From NCBI RefSeq assembly GCF_900156315.1, contig NZ_FTNI01000006.1:1-64000 (forward strand): a stretch of DNA of 64,000 bases, read 5' to 3'. Numbering within the stretch: the first letter of the stretch is position 1; each line of letters starts with the position of its first letter. This document shows, piece by piece, positions 1 to 8,815 of this stretch. This DNA is from Microbispora rosea. Its GTDB lineage: Bacteria > Actinomycetota > Actinomycetes > Streptosporangiales > Streptosporangiaceae. The position numbers and the translations under genes are program-made. The notes below the pieces were generated by a model. That model saw only the letters and a program-made list of their open reading frames with translations, had not been told where the DNA came from and ran no database searches.

Positions 1-136
1 AAGCTCGCCTCAAGATGAGGTCTCCCACCACCTTGTGTGGGTAAGGCCCCCTAGAGATGATGGGGTTGATAGGCCGGAAGTGGAAGCGCAGTAATGTGTG
101 GAGCTGACCGGTACTAATAGGCCGAGGACTTGACCA
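1..136 (+). rRNA. 23S ribosomal RNA, 3' end (partial)
   Basis: The sequence matches the conserved 3' terminal domain of bacterial 23S rRNA: the run gtaaggccccctagagatga and the terminal helix strand around ggtactaataggccgagg (105-125). The 5' part lies outside the window. The 3' end is placed near 136 by analogy with the E. coli terminus and is good to a few bases. The 5S gene follows after about 65 bp, so this is the tail of an rrn operon on the plus strand. Confidence 0.93.
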
Positions 137-200
137 TATTATGCTCGCGTTCACTATGTGATCTCAGAGACAGCAACCGTGTGGTTGTGTGTTTCGTGGG

Positions 201-319
201 GTTACGGCGGTTATGGCGGTAGGGAAACACCCGGTTACATTCCGAACCCGGAAGTTAAGCCTGCCAGCGCCGATGGTACTGCACCGGGGACGGTGTGGGA
301 GAGTAGGACGCCGCCGGAC
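201..319 (+). rRNA. rrf: 5S ribosomal RNA
   Basis: About 119 nt with the hallmark 5S segments ttccgaacccggaagttaag and gcgccgatggtactgc, and gggagagtaggacg near the 3' end. The 5' and 3' ends (tacggcggt and acgccgccgga) pair to form helix I. It is the last gene of the rrn operon. The ends are set by helix I and may be off by 1-2 nt. Confidence 0.95.
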
Positions 320-333
320 AATCTTTGGTATGT

Positions 334-364
334 GGGAGGGTCATCCTTTGTGGGTGGCCCTTCC
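334..364 (+). terminator. Hairpin downstream of 5S rRNA
   Basis: GGGAGGGTCA (334-343) can pair over 10 bp, with two G-T wobbles, with TGGCCCTTCC (355-364) across an 11-nt loop. It lies 15 bp after 5S, where an rrn operon terminator is expected. There is no strong T-run, as is usual in high-GC actinobacteria. Confidence 0.6.
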
Positions 365-491
365 GCATTTCCGGGGGGTGTTTCCTTCTTCCGGCTTCCG
401 GGGTTCCCGTGGTGGGTGTTTCGCCGGCGGGTGTGTTTGTTTTCCCCCGCGCCTGGTTGCGGGTGTGGTGGGTGGCGTGTGGAGGGGTGGT

Positions 492-519
492 GCCCCGGTC
501 ATGGTTGGCCGGGGCTTTC
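492..519 (+). terminator. Second hairpin terminator after the rrn operon
   Basis: GCCCCGG (492-498) and CCGGGGC (509-515) form a perfect 7-bp stem with a 10-nt loop, followed by TTT. Together with the hairpin at 334-364 it gives a double stop for rRNA transcription. The insertion sequence lies just beyond it. Confidence 0.6.
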
Positions 520-588
520 GCATGTCCAGGGCCCGTTCTTTCGGGGGCCTGTCTAGGGGGCCGTTCCTTCCGGGGGCACCGTGTAGTA

Positions 589-1989
589 GTGCTTTGTTAG
601 GTGATCAGGGTGGTCGTTGAGAGCAGGTGGGGCAGCGGCCGGTCCAGGTGGCCAGGAGCACCTGGAGTTCTTTGAGGATCGTGTAGAGGGTCAGGCTGCG
701 GCTTTTGGGTCGTGTAAGCGCAGTTCGGTACAGAACAGGTGGGCGGCGGTGACCAGGGTGACGTGGCGGTGCCAGCCGATCCAGGAGCGGCCTTCGAAGT
801 GGTCCAGGCCCAGGCCGGTTTTCAGCTCGCGGTAGTCGTGCTCGATCCGCCAGCGGATCTTTGCCAGGGCGACCAGCGTGGCGGGCGGGGTGTCGGCGGA
901 CAGGTTGGTCAGCCAGTACTTGATCGGCTCGGTCTCACCGGCAGGCCATTGCGCGATCAGGACACTGACCGGCAGCGATCCGTCGGCTGCGGGGCGGGGC
1001 CTGCGTCCGGCGACGCGAACGGGCAGGATGACGAACTGGGAGGCCATGGCTCCTTTGGAGCCGGTGCGCCAGGTCACCGTCAGTGCTGCCTGCCGCCCGG
1101 CGGCCAGCACGTGCTCGCGCAGACTGATCGGCCGGGTGGGGTAGCGGTGCGGGCGGGGCGGGCGGCCGCGGCCCGAATAGGTGGCCGGGTCGGGTTCGTC
1201 GGTGGCGTGGTGGGCGGTGACGGCGCCTTTGACCTGCACCACGTAGTGCAGGCCGCGTTCGGCAAGGGCCGCGCGCAGGTGAGCGTTGTCGCCGTAGGCG
1301 GCATCGGCCACCACCAGCGGGGGCGCAAGGCCCCATGCGGCCAGCTCATCGAGCATCTCCACGGCGAGCTGCCATTTGGGGCGGTGGCCCTGGTCGGCGG
1401 GGATGGCGCAGCGGGTGCGGCGCGCGGTGATCTGTTCGGCGGCGACTTCATCAGGGGCCTGCTCGACGTCCCAGGAGGGTGGCAGGAACAGGCGCCAGTT
1501 CAGGGGGCAGGAGGCGGCGTCGGTGACGGCGTGGACGCTGACGCCGATCTGGCAGTTGCCGACCTTGCCCAGGGTGCCGGAGTGCTGCCGGGCCACCCCG
1601 GGTGAGGCGATCCCGTCCTTGGGGAAGCCGGTGTCGTCGATCACCCACGCCTCAGGGGCGATGGTGTCGATCGCCCGGGTGGCCAAGTGCCGGCGCACTT
1701 GGGTGAGGTCCCAGGTGGAGGAGGTGAGGAACTGCTGCAGTCTTTGGTGGTCGATGCCCAGGCGTTCGGCCATCGGCTGCATCGACTTGCGGCGGCCGTC
1801 CAGCAGCAGGCCCCGCAGGTAGGTCAGCGCTTTGGCCCGCTGATCCCGGCGGGTCAAAGGAGCGAACATCTCAGCGGCGAAGGACTCCAGTTGCCGGCGG
1901 ACATGCGCGAGGTGCTCGGGGGTCACGCCCGCATCCCACCACTACCTACAGAAACCGACCAGACACAACAGGCTGACCTAACAAAGCAC
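589..1989 (-). mobile_element. IS701-like insertion sequence, complete
   Basis: A 1401-bp element bounded by perfect 14-bp terminal inverted repeats: GTGCTTTGTTAGGT at 589-602 and its reverse complement at 1976-1989. A 5-bp direct repeat TAGTA lies immediately outside each end (584-588 and 1990-1994). Because the target is a TAG repeat, the exact duplication length (3-6 bp) is ambiguous. It carries one transposase gene on the minus strand with no frameshift or internal stop, so the copy looks intact and possibly recent. It sits between the rrn terminators and folC. Confidence 0.88.
691..1926 (-). CDS. IS701-family DDE transposase
   Basis: A 411-aa protein with a GTG start at 1926. It resembles IS701-type transposases, which cut and paste their element by DDE chemistry. 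Visible landmarks are an N-terminal HTH-like region (about 20-75, with RRKSMQPMAERLG), the first catalytic Asp in WVIDDTGF (97-98), GTLGKVGNCQIGV just after it, the second Asp in VVADAAYGD (208), and the Glu region RWRIEHDYRELKTGLGLDHF near the C-terminus. It is full length for the family and lies about 60-100 bp inside the element ends. No second ORF is needed for transposition in this family. Confidence 0.93.
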   Translation of the reverse strand: MTPEHLAHVRRQLESFAAEMFAPLTRRDQRAKALTYLRGLLLDGRRKSMQPMAERLGIDHQRLQQFLTSSTWDLTQVRRHLATRAIDTIAPEAWVIDDTGFPKDGIASPGVARQHSGTLGKVGNCQIGVSVHAVTDAASCPLNWRLFLPPSWDVEQAPDEVAAEQITARRTRCAIPADQGHRPKWQLAVEMLDELAAWGLAPPLVVADAAYGDNAHLRAALAERGLHYVVQVKGAVTAHHATDEPDPATYSGRGRPPRPHRYPTRPISLREHVLAAGRQAALTVTWRTGSKGAMASQFVILPVRVAGRRPRPAADGSLPVSVLIAQWPAGETEPIKYWLTNLSADTPPATLVALAKIRWRIEHDYRELKTGLGLDHFEGRSWIGWHRHVTLVTAAHLFCTELRLHDPKAAA

Positions 1990-1994
1990 TAGTA

Positions 1995-2433
1995 GGGGGT
2001 GCTGTGGGACGCGGGGAGGGGGTGTCCCCCCGCCTCCGTGGGTGGCATGGGCTGGTGTGGGGTTGCCTGGTCGGCTCGTCGTGTGGGCTGGCTCGTGTCA
2101 TGGGGTGATGCTGTCGGCGGCGCGAGCGGTGGTGCGGGAGGAGCGGAGCGGGCGGGAGGGAGGACCGCAGCGAAGGCCCAGCGGAGCGGGCTTCGCGAGG
2201 ACCGGAGCTTCCGGCCGGCGCAGTGACGTCCCAACCTCCGACCCCACCCCACCTACCGCGCCCCCAACCCCCAACCTCATCCGGCCGCCGACCCGACCGA
2301 CCCCGACCGGCGGCTCAACCGCAACAACCCCGACCCGACCGATTCCCAACGCCCATCACCACGAGAGCGGACCCCGCCCTGCTACGCCTGCTCATGACAC
2401 CTGCACGACGTACCACCTCATGAAGGGGTGGCC
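1995..2433. other. Gene-free interval between the IS and folC, with strong strand asymmetry
   Basis: No credible gene. The left half (about 2000-2220) is G-rich on the plus strand, with purine-rich stretches such as gggaggagcggagcgggcgg and repeated gcggagcggg / aggaccg units (2137-2210). The right half (about 2221-2400) is C-rich and G-poor. A G-run/C-run hairpin occurs near 2011-2037. valS, which normally precedes folC in this group, is not here. Confidence 0.7.
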
Positions 2434-3771
2434 ATGAGTTCCCGTACGCTGAGGGTCGTGGAATATCGAGCCGTCGAGCAAGCGATCATGGCACGGGGAG
2501 TGGAGTGGGATTTCAGCCCCACTCTTGATCGGATCACCGCACTGATGGAGATCCTCGGCGACCCCCAGAATTCGTACAAGGTCGTTCATGTCGCGGGCAC
2601 CAACGGGAAGACGAGCACCGCGCGCATGGTCGAGGCGCTGCTGCGCGAGCGTAACCTGCGGGTGGGCCGCTACACGAGCCCTCATCTGCACTCGATGCGT
2701 GAGCGCATCTCGATCGACGGCGAGCCCCTGTCGGAGGAGCGGTTCGCCGAGGTGTACCAGGACGTCGCGCCCTACCTCGAGATGATCGACGCCAGGGTGG
2801 GCAAGCTGAGTTTCTTCGAGGTGCTGACGGCGATGGCGTTCGCCGCGTTCGCGGACGCTCCCGTGGACGTCGCCGTGGTCGAGACCGGTATGGGCGGCAC
2901 CTGGGACGCGACGAACGTGGCCGACGGGACGGTCGCCGTCATCACGCCCGTCTCGCTGGATCACACGGACTACCTCGGCCCGGACATCGCGACGATCGCC
3001 GGAGAGAAGGCCGGCATCATCAAGCCGAAGGCGACGACGGTGCTGGCGCAGCAGGCGCTGCCTGCCGCCGAGGTGCTGATGCGGCGGGCGGCCGAGGTCG
3101 GTGCGGTGGTCGCCCGCGAGGGGTTGGAGTTCGGCGTGCTGCATCGCGAGCTCGCGATGGGCGGTCAGATGCTCCAGCTCAGGGGCTTGAAAGGCGTGTA
3201 CGAGGACGTGTTCCTGCCCTTGTACGGCGCGCACCAGGCGGGCAACGCCGCAGGCGCCCTGGCCGCGGTGGAGGCGCTGACGGCCGGCGACGACCCGCTG
3301 GGCGATGAGGTCGTACGGCAGGCCTTCGCGCAGGTGAGCAGCCCCGGCCGGCTGGAGATGGTGCGGCGGGGCCCGACCGTCCTGGTCGACGCGGCGCACA
3401 ACCCGGCGGGCATGGAGGCCACGGTCGAGGCCCTGACCGAGGCGTTCGGGTTCACCCGGCTCGTCGCCGTGGTGGCCGTGATGGCGGACAAGGACGTGGA
3501 CACGATTTTGGACCTGCTGGAACCGGTGGTCGAGGAGATCGTGGTCACCCGCAACTCCTCTCCTCGCTCGCTCAGCCCGGACGATCTCGCGACGCGTGCG
3601 GAGGCCGTGTTCGGCGAGGGGCGTGTCCACATCGAGGACCGGCTCGACGACGCCATCGACAGGGGCATCGCGCTGGCCGACCAGGGCGACGAGATCGGCT
3701 CGGGCGTCCTCATCACCGGTTCGGTCGTGACCGCGGGCGAGGCGCGCATCCTCCTCAAGGCCGCCAAATGA
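2434..3771 (+). CDS. folC: Bifunctional folylpolyglutamate synthase / dihydrofolate synthase
   Basis: A 445-aa Mur-ligase-fold enzyme. It joins glutamate to dihydropteroate and adds further glutamates to folates, using ATP, in the cytoplasm. The ATP-binding loop GTNGKTS is at residues 56-62, SPHLHSMRERI follows at about 83, and DAAHNPAGM marks the C-terminal Mur-ligase domain. ATG 2434 is chosen because gaagggg (2422-2427) is spaced 6 nt from it; the in-frame GTG 2428 would abut the ribosome site. It overlaps the next gene by ATGA, so the two are probably translationally coupled. It likely starts the operon, since upstream is an IS rather than valS. Confidence 0.95.
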   Translation: MSSRTLRVVEYRAVEQAIMARGVEWDFSPTLDRITALMEILGDPQNSYKVVHVAGTNGKTSTARMVEALLRERNLRVGRYTSPHLHSMRERISIDGEPLSEERFAEVYQDVAPYLEMIDARVGKLSFFEVLTAMAFAAFADAPVDVAVVETGMGGTWDATNVADGTVAVITPVSLDHTDYLGPDIATIAGEKAGIIKPKATTVLAQQALPAAEVLMRRAAEVGAVVAREGLEFGVLHRELAMGGQMLQLRGLKGVYEDVFLPLYGAHQAGNAAGALAAVEALTAGDDPLGDEVVRQAFAQVSSPGRLEMVRRGPTVLVDAAHNPAGMEATVEALTEAFGFTRLVAVVAVMADKDVDTILDLLEPVVEEIVVTRNSSPRSLSPDDLATRAEAVFGEGRVHIEDRLDDAIDRGIALADQGDEIGSGVLITGSVVTAGEARILLKAAK

Positions 3772-4118
3772 GCAGCGCCGTGTTCGAGGTGACCCCCGGC
3801 ATGCGCCGGCTCTGTGCGACCGTCCTCGGGATGCAGGCGATCGTCGTCGCGCTCATCATCCCGGTGGCGATCACCATCAACGGCGTGTCCACTCCGATCG
3901 CGCTGACGGTCGGGCTCGGTCTGGCCGTCCTGTGCGTGGTGGTCGCCGGCATGCTGAAACGCCCGTACGCCTATATCGCAGGCACTGTGCTGGAAGTCCT
4001 GACAATCGCCACAGGATTCCTGGTCCCGGTCATGTTCTTCCTCGGGGTGATCTTTGCCGCCCTGTGGATAACGGCCATCTTCGTCGCTCGCCGTGTCGAG
4101 GGGACGACGAAGCGCTAA
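3768..4118 (+). CDS. DUF4233 small membrane protein
   Basis: A 116-aa hydrophobic protein with about four membrane segments and short ends. It matches the actinobacterial DUF4233 family, which is almost always encoded right after folC. Its function is unknown. The start overlaps the folC stop (ATGA), indicating translational coupling. The C-terminal tail is basic (RRVEGTTKR) and probably cytoplasmic. Confidence 0.88.
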   Translation: MSSAVFEVTPGMRRLCATVLGMQAIVVALIIPVAITINGVSTPIALTVGLGLAVLCVVVAGMLKRPYAYIAGTVLEVLTIATGFLVPVMFFLGVIFAALWITAIFVARRVEGTTKR

Positions 4119-4129
4119 AGTCGGCAAGC

Positions 4130-5653
4130 ATGGCCGTCCCTCCCGTACCGCAGGCTCGGGCCGCCGTGCCGGTCCGAGCCGTGCGCGTCCCTCTGCTGGT
4201 CGACGTCGTCATCGGGCTGCTCACCCTGGTGGCCCTTCCTCTCGCGCTCGTCGCCATCCCGAACACGATCTCCGTTGTGGCGGCGCTGCTGCCGCCCGGC
4301 GTGTCGCAGGTCGACATGATCCGCGCGCACGGCCTGGCGCTGCCCGCCATGCTGGTGACCGTGCCGCTCGCCGCGGTCGCGGTACGCAGGTTCCGCGCGG
4401 CGCCGATCCTCGTGGCGGGGCTCACGCTGCTCGCGCTCGCCGACGTCGCGGGGGGCTACACCGACACCGTCGCGCTCGTCGGCGTGCTGCGCGTGCTCCA
4501 CGGGATCGGCGCGGGCATGCTCGTTCCGGCGACTCTGGTCGCGGTCGCCGAGCGTCCCCGGCACCGGGTGCTGCTGCCGATCTGGGCGGGCGCGCTCGCC
4601 GCCTCGTTGCTGTCGGCCCAGGCTCTCGCCCTGTGGGCGATCCGGGACGTGTCCTCCTGGCAGGTCACCCTTCAGCCGTACCCGCTGCTCACCGGGGTGG
4701 CGCTGGCCCTCGCCGCGGCATACCTGGTGCTCTGGATGATCTCCGGCGACGGCGTCTCGCGGGCCGAGGGGGAGATCCTGCCCGCGGGCCGGCCGACGTC
4801 GGTGGAGCGCGGGCGGCTCGCGCTCGCCATCGTGCCCGCCGCGGCCATCGCGGTGCTGGGCGTCGGGATCACCTTCGACTGGCCGCCGCGCCTGGTCGTC
4901 GTCGCCGCGGCCGTCGTGGTGGTGGCGATGCTGGCCCTCGCGGCACTCGGCACGTTCGAGGGGCCCGGCGGCCGTACGCTCGCCTTCGTCAACGTCGCGG
5001 TGGGCCTGGTGGTGTTGCCGACCGCGGCGCAGATGACCTACATCGAGCTCGGCGGCCCGCTGGGCGGTCCCGGCCTCAAGGGTCTGTGGGTGCCGTTCCT
5101 GGTGGCCGCGGCGACCGCCCTCGTGGGCGCCGTCCTCGCGGGCCGGGCGCCCGAGGCGTTCGCGGCTCGGATGACGGTCCTCGGTCTCGCGGCCGTCGTC
5201 GTGGGGCTGGCCGCGATCAGGCTGCTGGTCCCGGCGCCGTCGGGCACGCCACTGGTGGTGCCGTTCGTCCTGCTGGCCGCGGGGTCGGCGGTGGCGCTGG
5301 TCGGCGCGTTCCGCACGGCGGGTCTCGGGTCGGCGATGCTGGGCCTGTCGCTGTGCTTCCCGGCCGTGCTCGCGGGCTTCCTGCTCGGCACCGGCATCCA
5401 GGTGAACCGGCTGCGCGACGCCGCGGAGACCGCGCAGGGTGACGGAAACGCCCTGGTCAACGGGTTTATCGACGCGCTGCACATGTGGGCGCTTGTCGGT
5501 GGGTTCGTCGTGGTCGGAGTGATCGTGCTCGCCTCCGTCCTGGCCCGGCGGGCCGCCGCCGCGTCGGCGGATGGTGACGTGGTGATCCCGTTGCCGACCC
5601 CGTCTCCGGAGGAGGACGACGACGTCTCCGGGAACGCCGGCCCCGCGCACTGA
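4130..5653 (+). CDS. MFS-like multi-pass membrane transporter
   Basis: A 507-aa protein of repeated hydrophobic segments (about 12-14) with almost no soluble domains, and a charged C-terminal tail (PSPEEDDDVSGN). The arrangement resembles an actinobacterial MFS permease found near folC and ndk: a VLRVLHGIGAGMLVPATLVAVAERPRHR segment near residues 125-150 recalls the MFS motif A/C region. The substrate cannot be predicted. ATG 4130 lies 11 bp after the DUF4233 stop. An earlier in-frame start would run through that gene and is not supported. It is probably co-transcribed with folC. Confidence 0.7.
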   Translation: MAVPPVPQARAAVPVRAVRVPLLVDVVIGLLTLVALPLALVAIPNTISVVAALLPPGVSQVDMIRAHGLALPAMLVTVPLAAVAVRRFRAAPILVAGLTLLALADVAGGYTDTVALVGVLRVLHGIGAGMLVPATLVAVAERPRHRVLLPIWAGALAASLLSAQALALWAIRDVSSWQVTLQPYPLLTGVALALAAAYLVLWMISGDGVSRAEGEILPAGRPTSVERGRLALAIVPAAAIAVLGVGITFDWPPRLVVVAAAVVVVAMLALAALGTFEGPGGRTLAFVNVAVGLVVLPTAAQMTYIELGGPLGGPGLKGLWVPFLVAAATALVGAVLAGRAPEAFAARMTVLGLAAVVVGLAAIRLLVPAPSGTPLVVPFVLLAAGSAVALVGAFRTAGLGSAMLGLSLCFPAVLAGFLLGTGIQVNRLRDAAETAQGDGNALVNGFIDALHMWALVGGFVVVGVIVLASVLARRAAAASADGDVVIPLPTPSPEEDDDVSGNAGPAH

Positions 5654-5903
5654 CACGGCACACGCAGGAAGACCCGCCGTCCGCACGCGGCCACGCCCGA
5701 GATGCTCCGCCGCTCCGCCCCAGACCCGCCGGAACCGGACCCGCCGGGACCGGCCTCGTCCGATCGGAGCGGCGTTCCCGGACCGGTAAGCTGCCGTTGC
5801 GTCGGAGCTTCCGAGCCGGAGCTCCCCAGACGCTTGACGGGTGGGCCCGCGATCCGCCGGGTCACCGTGTTTGGCGAGTCAAACGACTTTAGGAGAAGAG
5901 ACC

Positions 5904-6314
5904 GTGTCCGAGCGTACGCTTGTCCTGATCAAGCCCGACGGGGTCCGTCGCGGCCTCATCGGGGACGTCATCGGCCGCATCGAGCGCAAGGGCCTCAAGA
6001 TCGTGGCGATGGACCTGCGCACGCTCGACGCCGAGACGGCAAAGGCCCACTACGCCGAGCACTCCGAGCGTCCGTTCTTCGGCGAGCTGGTGGAGTTCAT
6101 CACCGGCGGCCCGCTGGTCGCGATGGTGCTCGAGGGTCCGCGGGCCGTCGAGGCGTTCCGCGCGCTGGCCGGCCTGACCGATCCGGTGAAGTCCGCGCCC
6201 GGCACCATCCGCGGCGACCACGCCCTGGAGATCGGCGAGAACGTCGTGCACGGCTCCGATTCTCCGGAGTCCGCGGCCCGGGAAATCAAGATTTTCTTTC
6301 CCGACCGTTTCTAG
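5904..6314 (+). CDS. ndk: Nucleoside diphosphate kinase
   Basis: A 136-aa enzyme, the normal family size. It transfers the gamma phosphate of NTPs (usually ATP) to NDPs through a phosphohistidine. Visible are the start region [30 protein letters not shown], the GTIRGD loop, and the active-site His in [17 protein letters not shown] (NVVHGSD). GTG 5904 is chosen because aggaga (5891-5896) is well placed. The gene stands alone, about 250 bp after the transporter, and is closed by a strong terminator. Confidence 0.97.
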   Translation: MSERTLVLIKPDGVRRGLIGDVIGRIERKGLKIVAMDLRTLDAETAKAHYAEHSERPFFGELVEFITGGPLVAMVLEGPRAVEAFRALAGLTDPVKSAPGTIRGDHALEIGENVVHGSDSPESAAREIKIFFPDRF

Positions 6315-6322
6315 TCCTTGCC

Positions 6323-6365
6323 ACACGAGAGGCCCCGGTTTAAACCGGGGCCTCTCGTGTTTTTC
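6323..6365 (+). terminator. Strong rho-independent terminator after ndk
   Basis: A perfect inverted repeat over 6323-6360, acacgagaggccccggttt and its complement, followed by TTTT. It separates ndk from the mre operon. Confidence 0.93.
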
Positions 6366-6513
6366 CAGGTGGTGACCGAGCTTAGGCAGGGGGACATCGG
6401 TTTTTCCGGGGGCTTGAGAGCTCGATGTGCCCAGTGATGAGCACATGCCGTTACGATTCGAATGCGATGCGTCATCCCGCACTCCCGCTGAACCCGGTAA
6501 CCGCTAACCACCT

Positions 6514-6530
6514 GAAGGAAGGCTTCCTTC
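6514..6530 (+). promoter_or_regulatory. Hairpin enclosing the mreB Shine-Dalgarno
   Basis: GAAGGAA (6514-6520) contains the ribosome-binding site for mreB. It can pair perfectly with TTCCTTC (6524-6530) across a GGC loop. The stem ends 3 nt before ATG 6534. The structure is seen in the sequence; a role in translational control is inference. Confidence 0.55.
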
Positions 6531-6533
6531 CGC

Positions 6534-7565
6534 ATGGGCAGCAAGCTGACATTCCTGGGCCGTGACATGGCTGTCGACCTTGGCACGGCGAACACTCTCG
6601 TCTACGTCCGAGGGCGCGGCATCGTCCTGAACGAGCCGTCCGTCGTCGCCATCAACGTCACGACAGGCAAGATCGTGGCAGTTGGGATAGAAGCGAAGCG
6701 GATGATCGGGCGGACGCCCGGAAACATCGTCGCGATTCGTCCCCTGAGGGACGGTGTCATCGCGGATTTCGATGTGACCGAGCGAATGCTGCGGTACTTC
6801 ATCCAGAAGATCCACAAACGGCGGCATTTCGTGCGGCCGCGCATCATCGTGGCCGTGCCGAGTGGCATCACCGCGGTGGAGCAACGCGCCGTGAAGGAAG
6901 CCGGCTACCAGGCCGGGGCCCGCCGTGTGTACATCATCGAGGAACCGATGGCGGCCGCGATCGGAGCGGGCCTGCCGGTCCACGAGCCGACCGGGAACAT
7001 GGTCGTCGACATCGGCGGCGGCACCACCGAGGTGGCCATCATCTCGATGGGCGGCATCGTGACCAGCCAGTCGATCCGCGTCGGGGGCGACGAACTCGAC
7101 CAGGCGGTCATCGCCTTCGCCAAGAAGGAGTACTCGCTGATGCTGGGCGAGCGCACGGCGGAGGAGGTCAAGATCGCCGTCGGGTCCGCCTGCGTCACGG
7201 GCGAGGACTTCCACGCCGAGGTGCGCGGCCGCGACCTGGTCAGCGGCCTGCCGAAGACGGTCGTCATCAGCGCCGAGGAGATCCGCCGGTCGATCGCCGA
7301 GCCGGTCAACGCGATCGTCGACGCGGTGAAGTCGACGCTGGACAAGTGCCCGCCGGAGCTCTCCGGCGACCTGATGGACCGGGGAATCGCCGTGACCGGC
7401 GGCGGCGCCCTGCTGCGCGGCATGGTCGACCGGTTGCGTGAGGAGACCGGCATGCCGGTCCACCTGGCCGAGAACGCGCTCGACTCGGTCGCGCTCGGCT
7501 CCGGGCGATGCGTGGAGGACTTTGAAGCCCTCCAGCAGGTGCTCGTGCCGGAGCCCCGCAACTAA
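6534..7565 (+). CDS. mreB: Rod-shape-determining protein MreB
   Basis: A 343-aa actin homologue that polymerises under the membrane and guides the elongation cell-wall machinery (in sporulating actinomycetes, chiefly spore-wall synthesis). The actin-fold motifs are present: [17 protein letters not shown] (phosphate 1, about 14-30), [16 protein letters not shown] (phosphate 2, about 160) and [13 protein letters not shown] (adenosine motif, about 285). ATG 6534 is preceded by gaagga, which lies in a small hairpin. It is first in the mreBCD-mrdA-rodA operon, with 8 bp to mreC. Confidence 0.97.
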   Translation: MGSKLTFLGRDMAVDLGTANTLVYVRGRGIVLNEPSVVAINVTTGKIVAVGIEAKRMIGRTPGNIVAIRPLRDGVIADFDVTERMLRYFIQKIHKRRHFVRPRIIVAVPSGITAVEQRAVKEAGYQAGARRVYIIEEPMAAAIGAGLPVHEPTGNMVVDIGGGTTEVAIISMGGIVTSQSIRVGGDELDQAVIAFAKKEYSLMLGERTAEEVKIAVGSACVTGEDFHAEVRGRDLVSGLPKTVVISAEEIRRSIAEPVNAIVDAVKSTLDKCPPELSGDLMDRGIAVTGGGALLRGMVDRLREETGMPVHLAENALDSVALGSGRCVEDFEALQQVLVPEPRN

Positions 7566-7573
7566 GGAGCGTC

Positions 7574-8812
7574 ATGAGAGACACCCGCCGCGCCCGTCTC
7601 ATGCTCGGACTCCTCCTCGCCGTGGCGCTGATCCTCATCACGGTGGATCGCCGGGCCGGGAACGACCACGTCCTCGGCCCGGTGCGCGACTTCGCGGGCG
7701 CCGTGTTCGGGAAGGCCGAGCGCGTCGGCGCCGCCGTCACCAGGCCGATCACCGGATTCGTCGGCATGCTGCGCGACGCGCCCTCCGCGCGGCGCGCCAT
7801 CGCCGACCTGCGCAAGGAGAACGCGCGGCTGCGGGACGAGGTGTCGGCGCAGCGGCTCGACACGGCGCGGGCCGACAAGCTGGACCGCATGCTCGGGCTG
7901 GCGGGGCTCGGCCGCTACCGCATCGTGCCGGCCCAGGTCGTCGCGCGGCGTACGGTGGCCGGTTTCGAGGACACTGTCGAGATCGACGCCGGCACCGGTG
8001 ACGGCATCCGGCCCGACATGACGGTGCTCAGCGATGCCGGGCTGGTCGGCCGCGTCGTCCAGGCGGGCCCGGCCGGCTCGACGGTGGCCCTGCTGACCGA
8101 CCCGGCCCTGTCGGCCGGGGCCAGGCTGGAGGGCGGCAACGAGCTCGGCGTCGTGAGCGGCCTCGGCGAGGCGGGCGGCGGCGGCAACCTCATCAGGTTC
8201 CGCCTGCTCGACTCCACCGTGCCGATCGGCGTGGGCCGCCGGATCGTCTCGTTCGGTTCCCAGCAGAGCAAGCCGTACGTGCCGGGGGTGCCGATCGGCG
8301 TGGTCGAGCGGGTGGACAACACGCCGGGCGAGGTGACCAGGACGGCCTACGCGCGGCCCTTCGCCGACTTCTCCGCGCTGGACGTCGTCGGCGTGGTGGT
8401 CGCGACGCCGAAGCGTGATCCGCGTGACGCGGTGCTGCCGCCGAAGCCGCCGCCGCCGAAGCCGCCGCGTGAGGACAAGCGGCATGGCGACGACAGCCGC
8501 GGGCAGGGGCGCGCCTCGCTGGAGGCCGAGTGGGGGCTCGGCGACGGGGGCCGCGGGGCGGGCGACGAGTCGCGGGCCACGGCCGAACGGCAGATGCCCG
8601 AGGCCGCGCGGGAGCGGCGCGGCCGGCACGGCACGCAGGCCGTGGACGGGGAGCAGCGCGCCCAAGAGCGGTACGCCCAGGAACAGCAGGGGCACGAGCA
8701 GCAAGGACACGAACAGCAGGGGCACGAGCCGCCCGCCGCGCACGAACCGCCCGCCGCCGCCGAGCCGCGCGACGCGCCCCGGCAGCACGATGGCCGCGGT
8801 GAGAGGGACTGA
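7574..8812 (+). CDS. mreC: Rod-shape-determining protein MreC
   Basis: A 412-aa bitopic membrane protein that links MreB to the extracytoplasmic wall enzymes. It has a short basic N-terminus, one transmembrane helix (about 9-24), a coiled coil (about 75-105, with ADLRKENARLRDEV) and the MreC beta-barrel domain to about residue 285. Beyond that it carries an unusual low-complexity tail of about 120 residues, proline-rich (PPKPPPPKPP) and then Gln/Glu/His-rich with three tandem EQQGH units. Most MreC proteins end soon after the beta domain. The start follows ggagc in the 8-bp gap after mreB. It ends 3 bp before mreD. Confidence 0.93.
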   Translation: MRDTRRARLMLGLLLAVALILITVDRRAGNDHVLGPVRDFAGAVFGKAERVGAAVTRPITGFVGMLRDAPSARRAIADLRKENARLRDEVSAQRLDTARADKLDRMLGLAGLGRYRIVPAQVVARRTVAGFEDTVEIDAGTGDGIRPDMTVLSDAGLVGRVVQAGPAGSTVALLTDPALSAGARLEGGNELGVVSGLGEAGGGGNLIRFRLLDSTVPIGVGRRIVSFGSQQSKPYVPGVPIGVVERVDNTPGEVTRTAYARPFADFSALDVVGVVVATPKRDPRDAVLPPKPPPPKPPREDKRHGDDSRGQGRASLEAEWGLGDGGRGAGDESRATAERQMPEAARERRGRHGTQAVDGEQRAQERYAQEQQGHEQQGHEQQGHEPPAAHEPPAAAEPRDAPRQHDGRGERD

Positions 8813-8815
8813 CCC

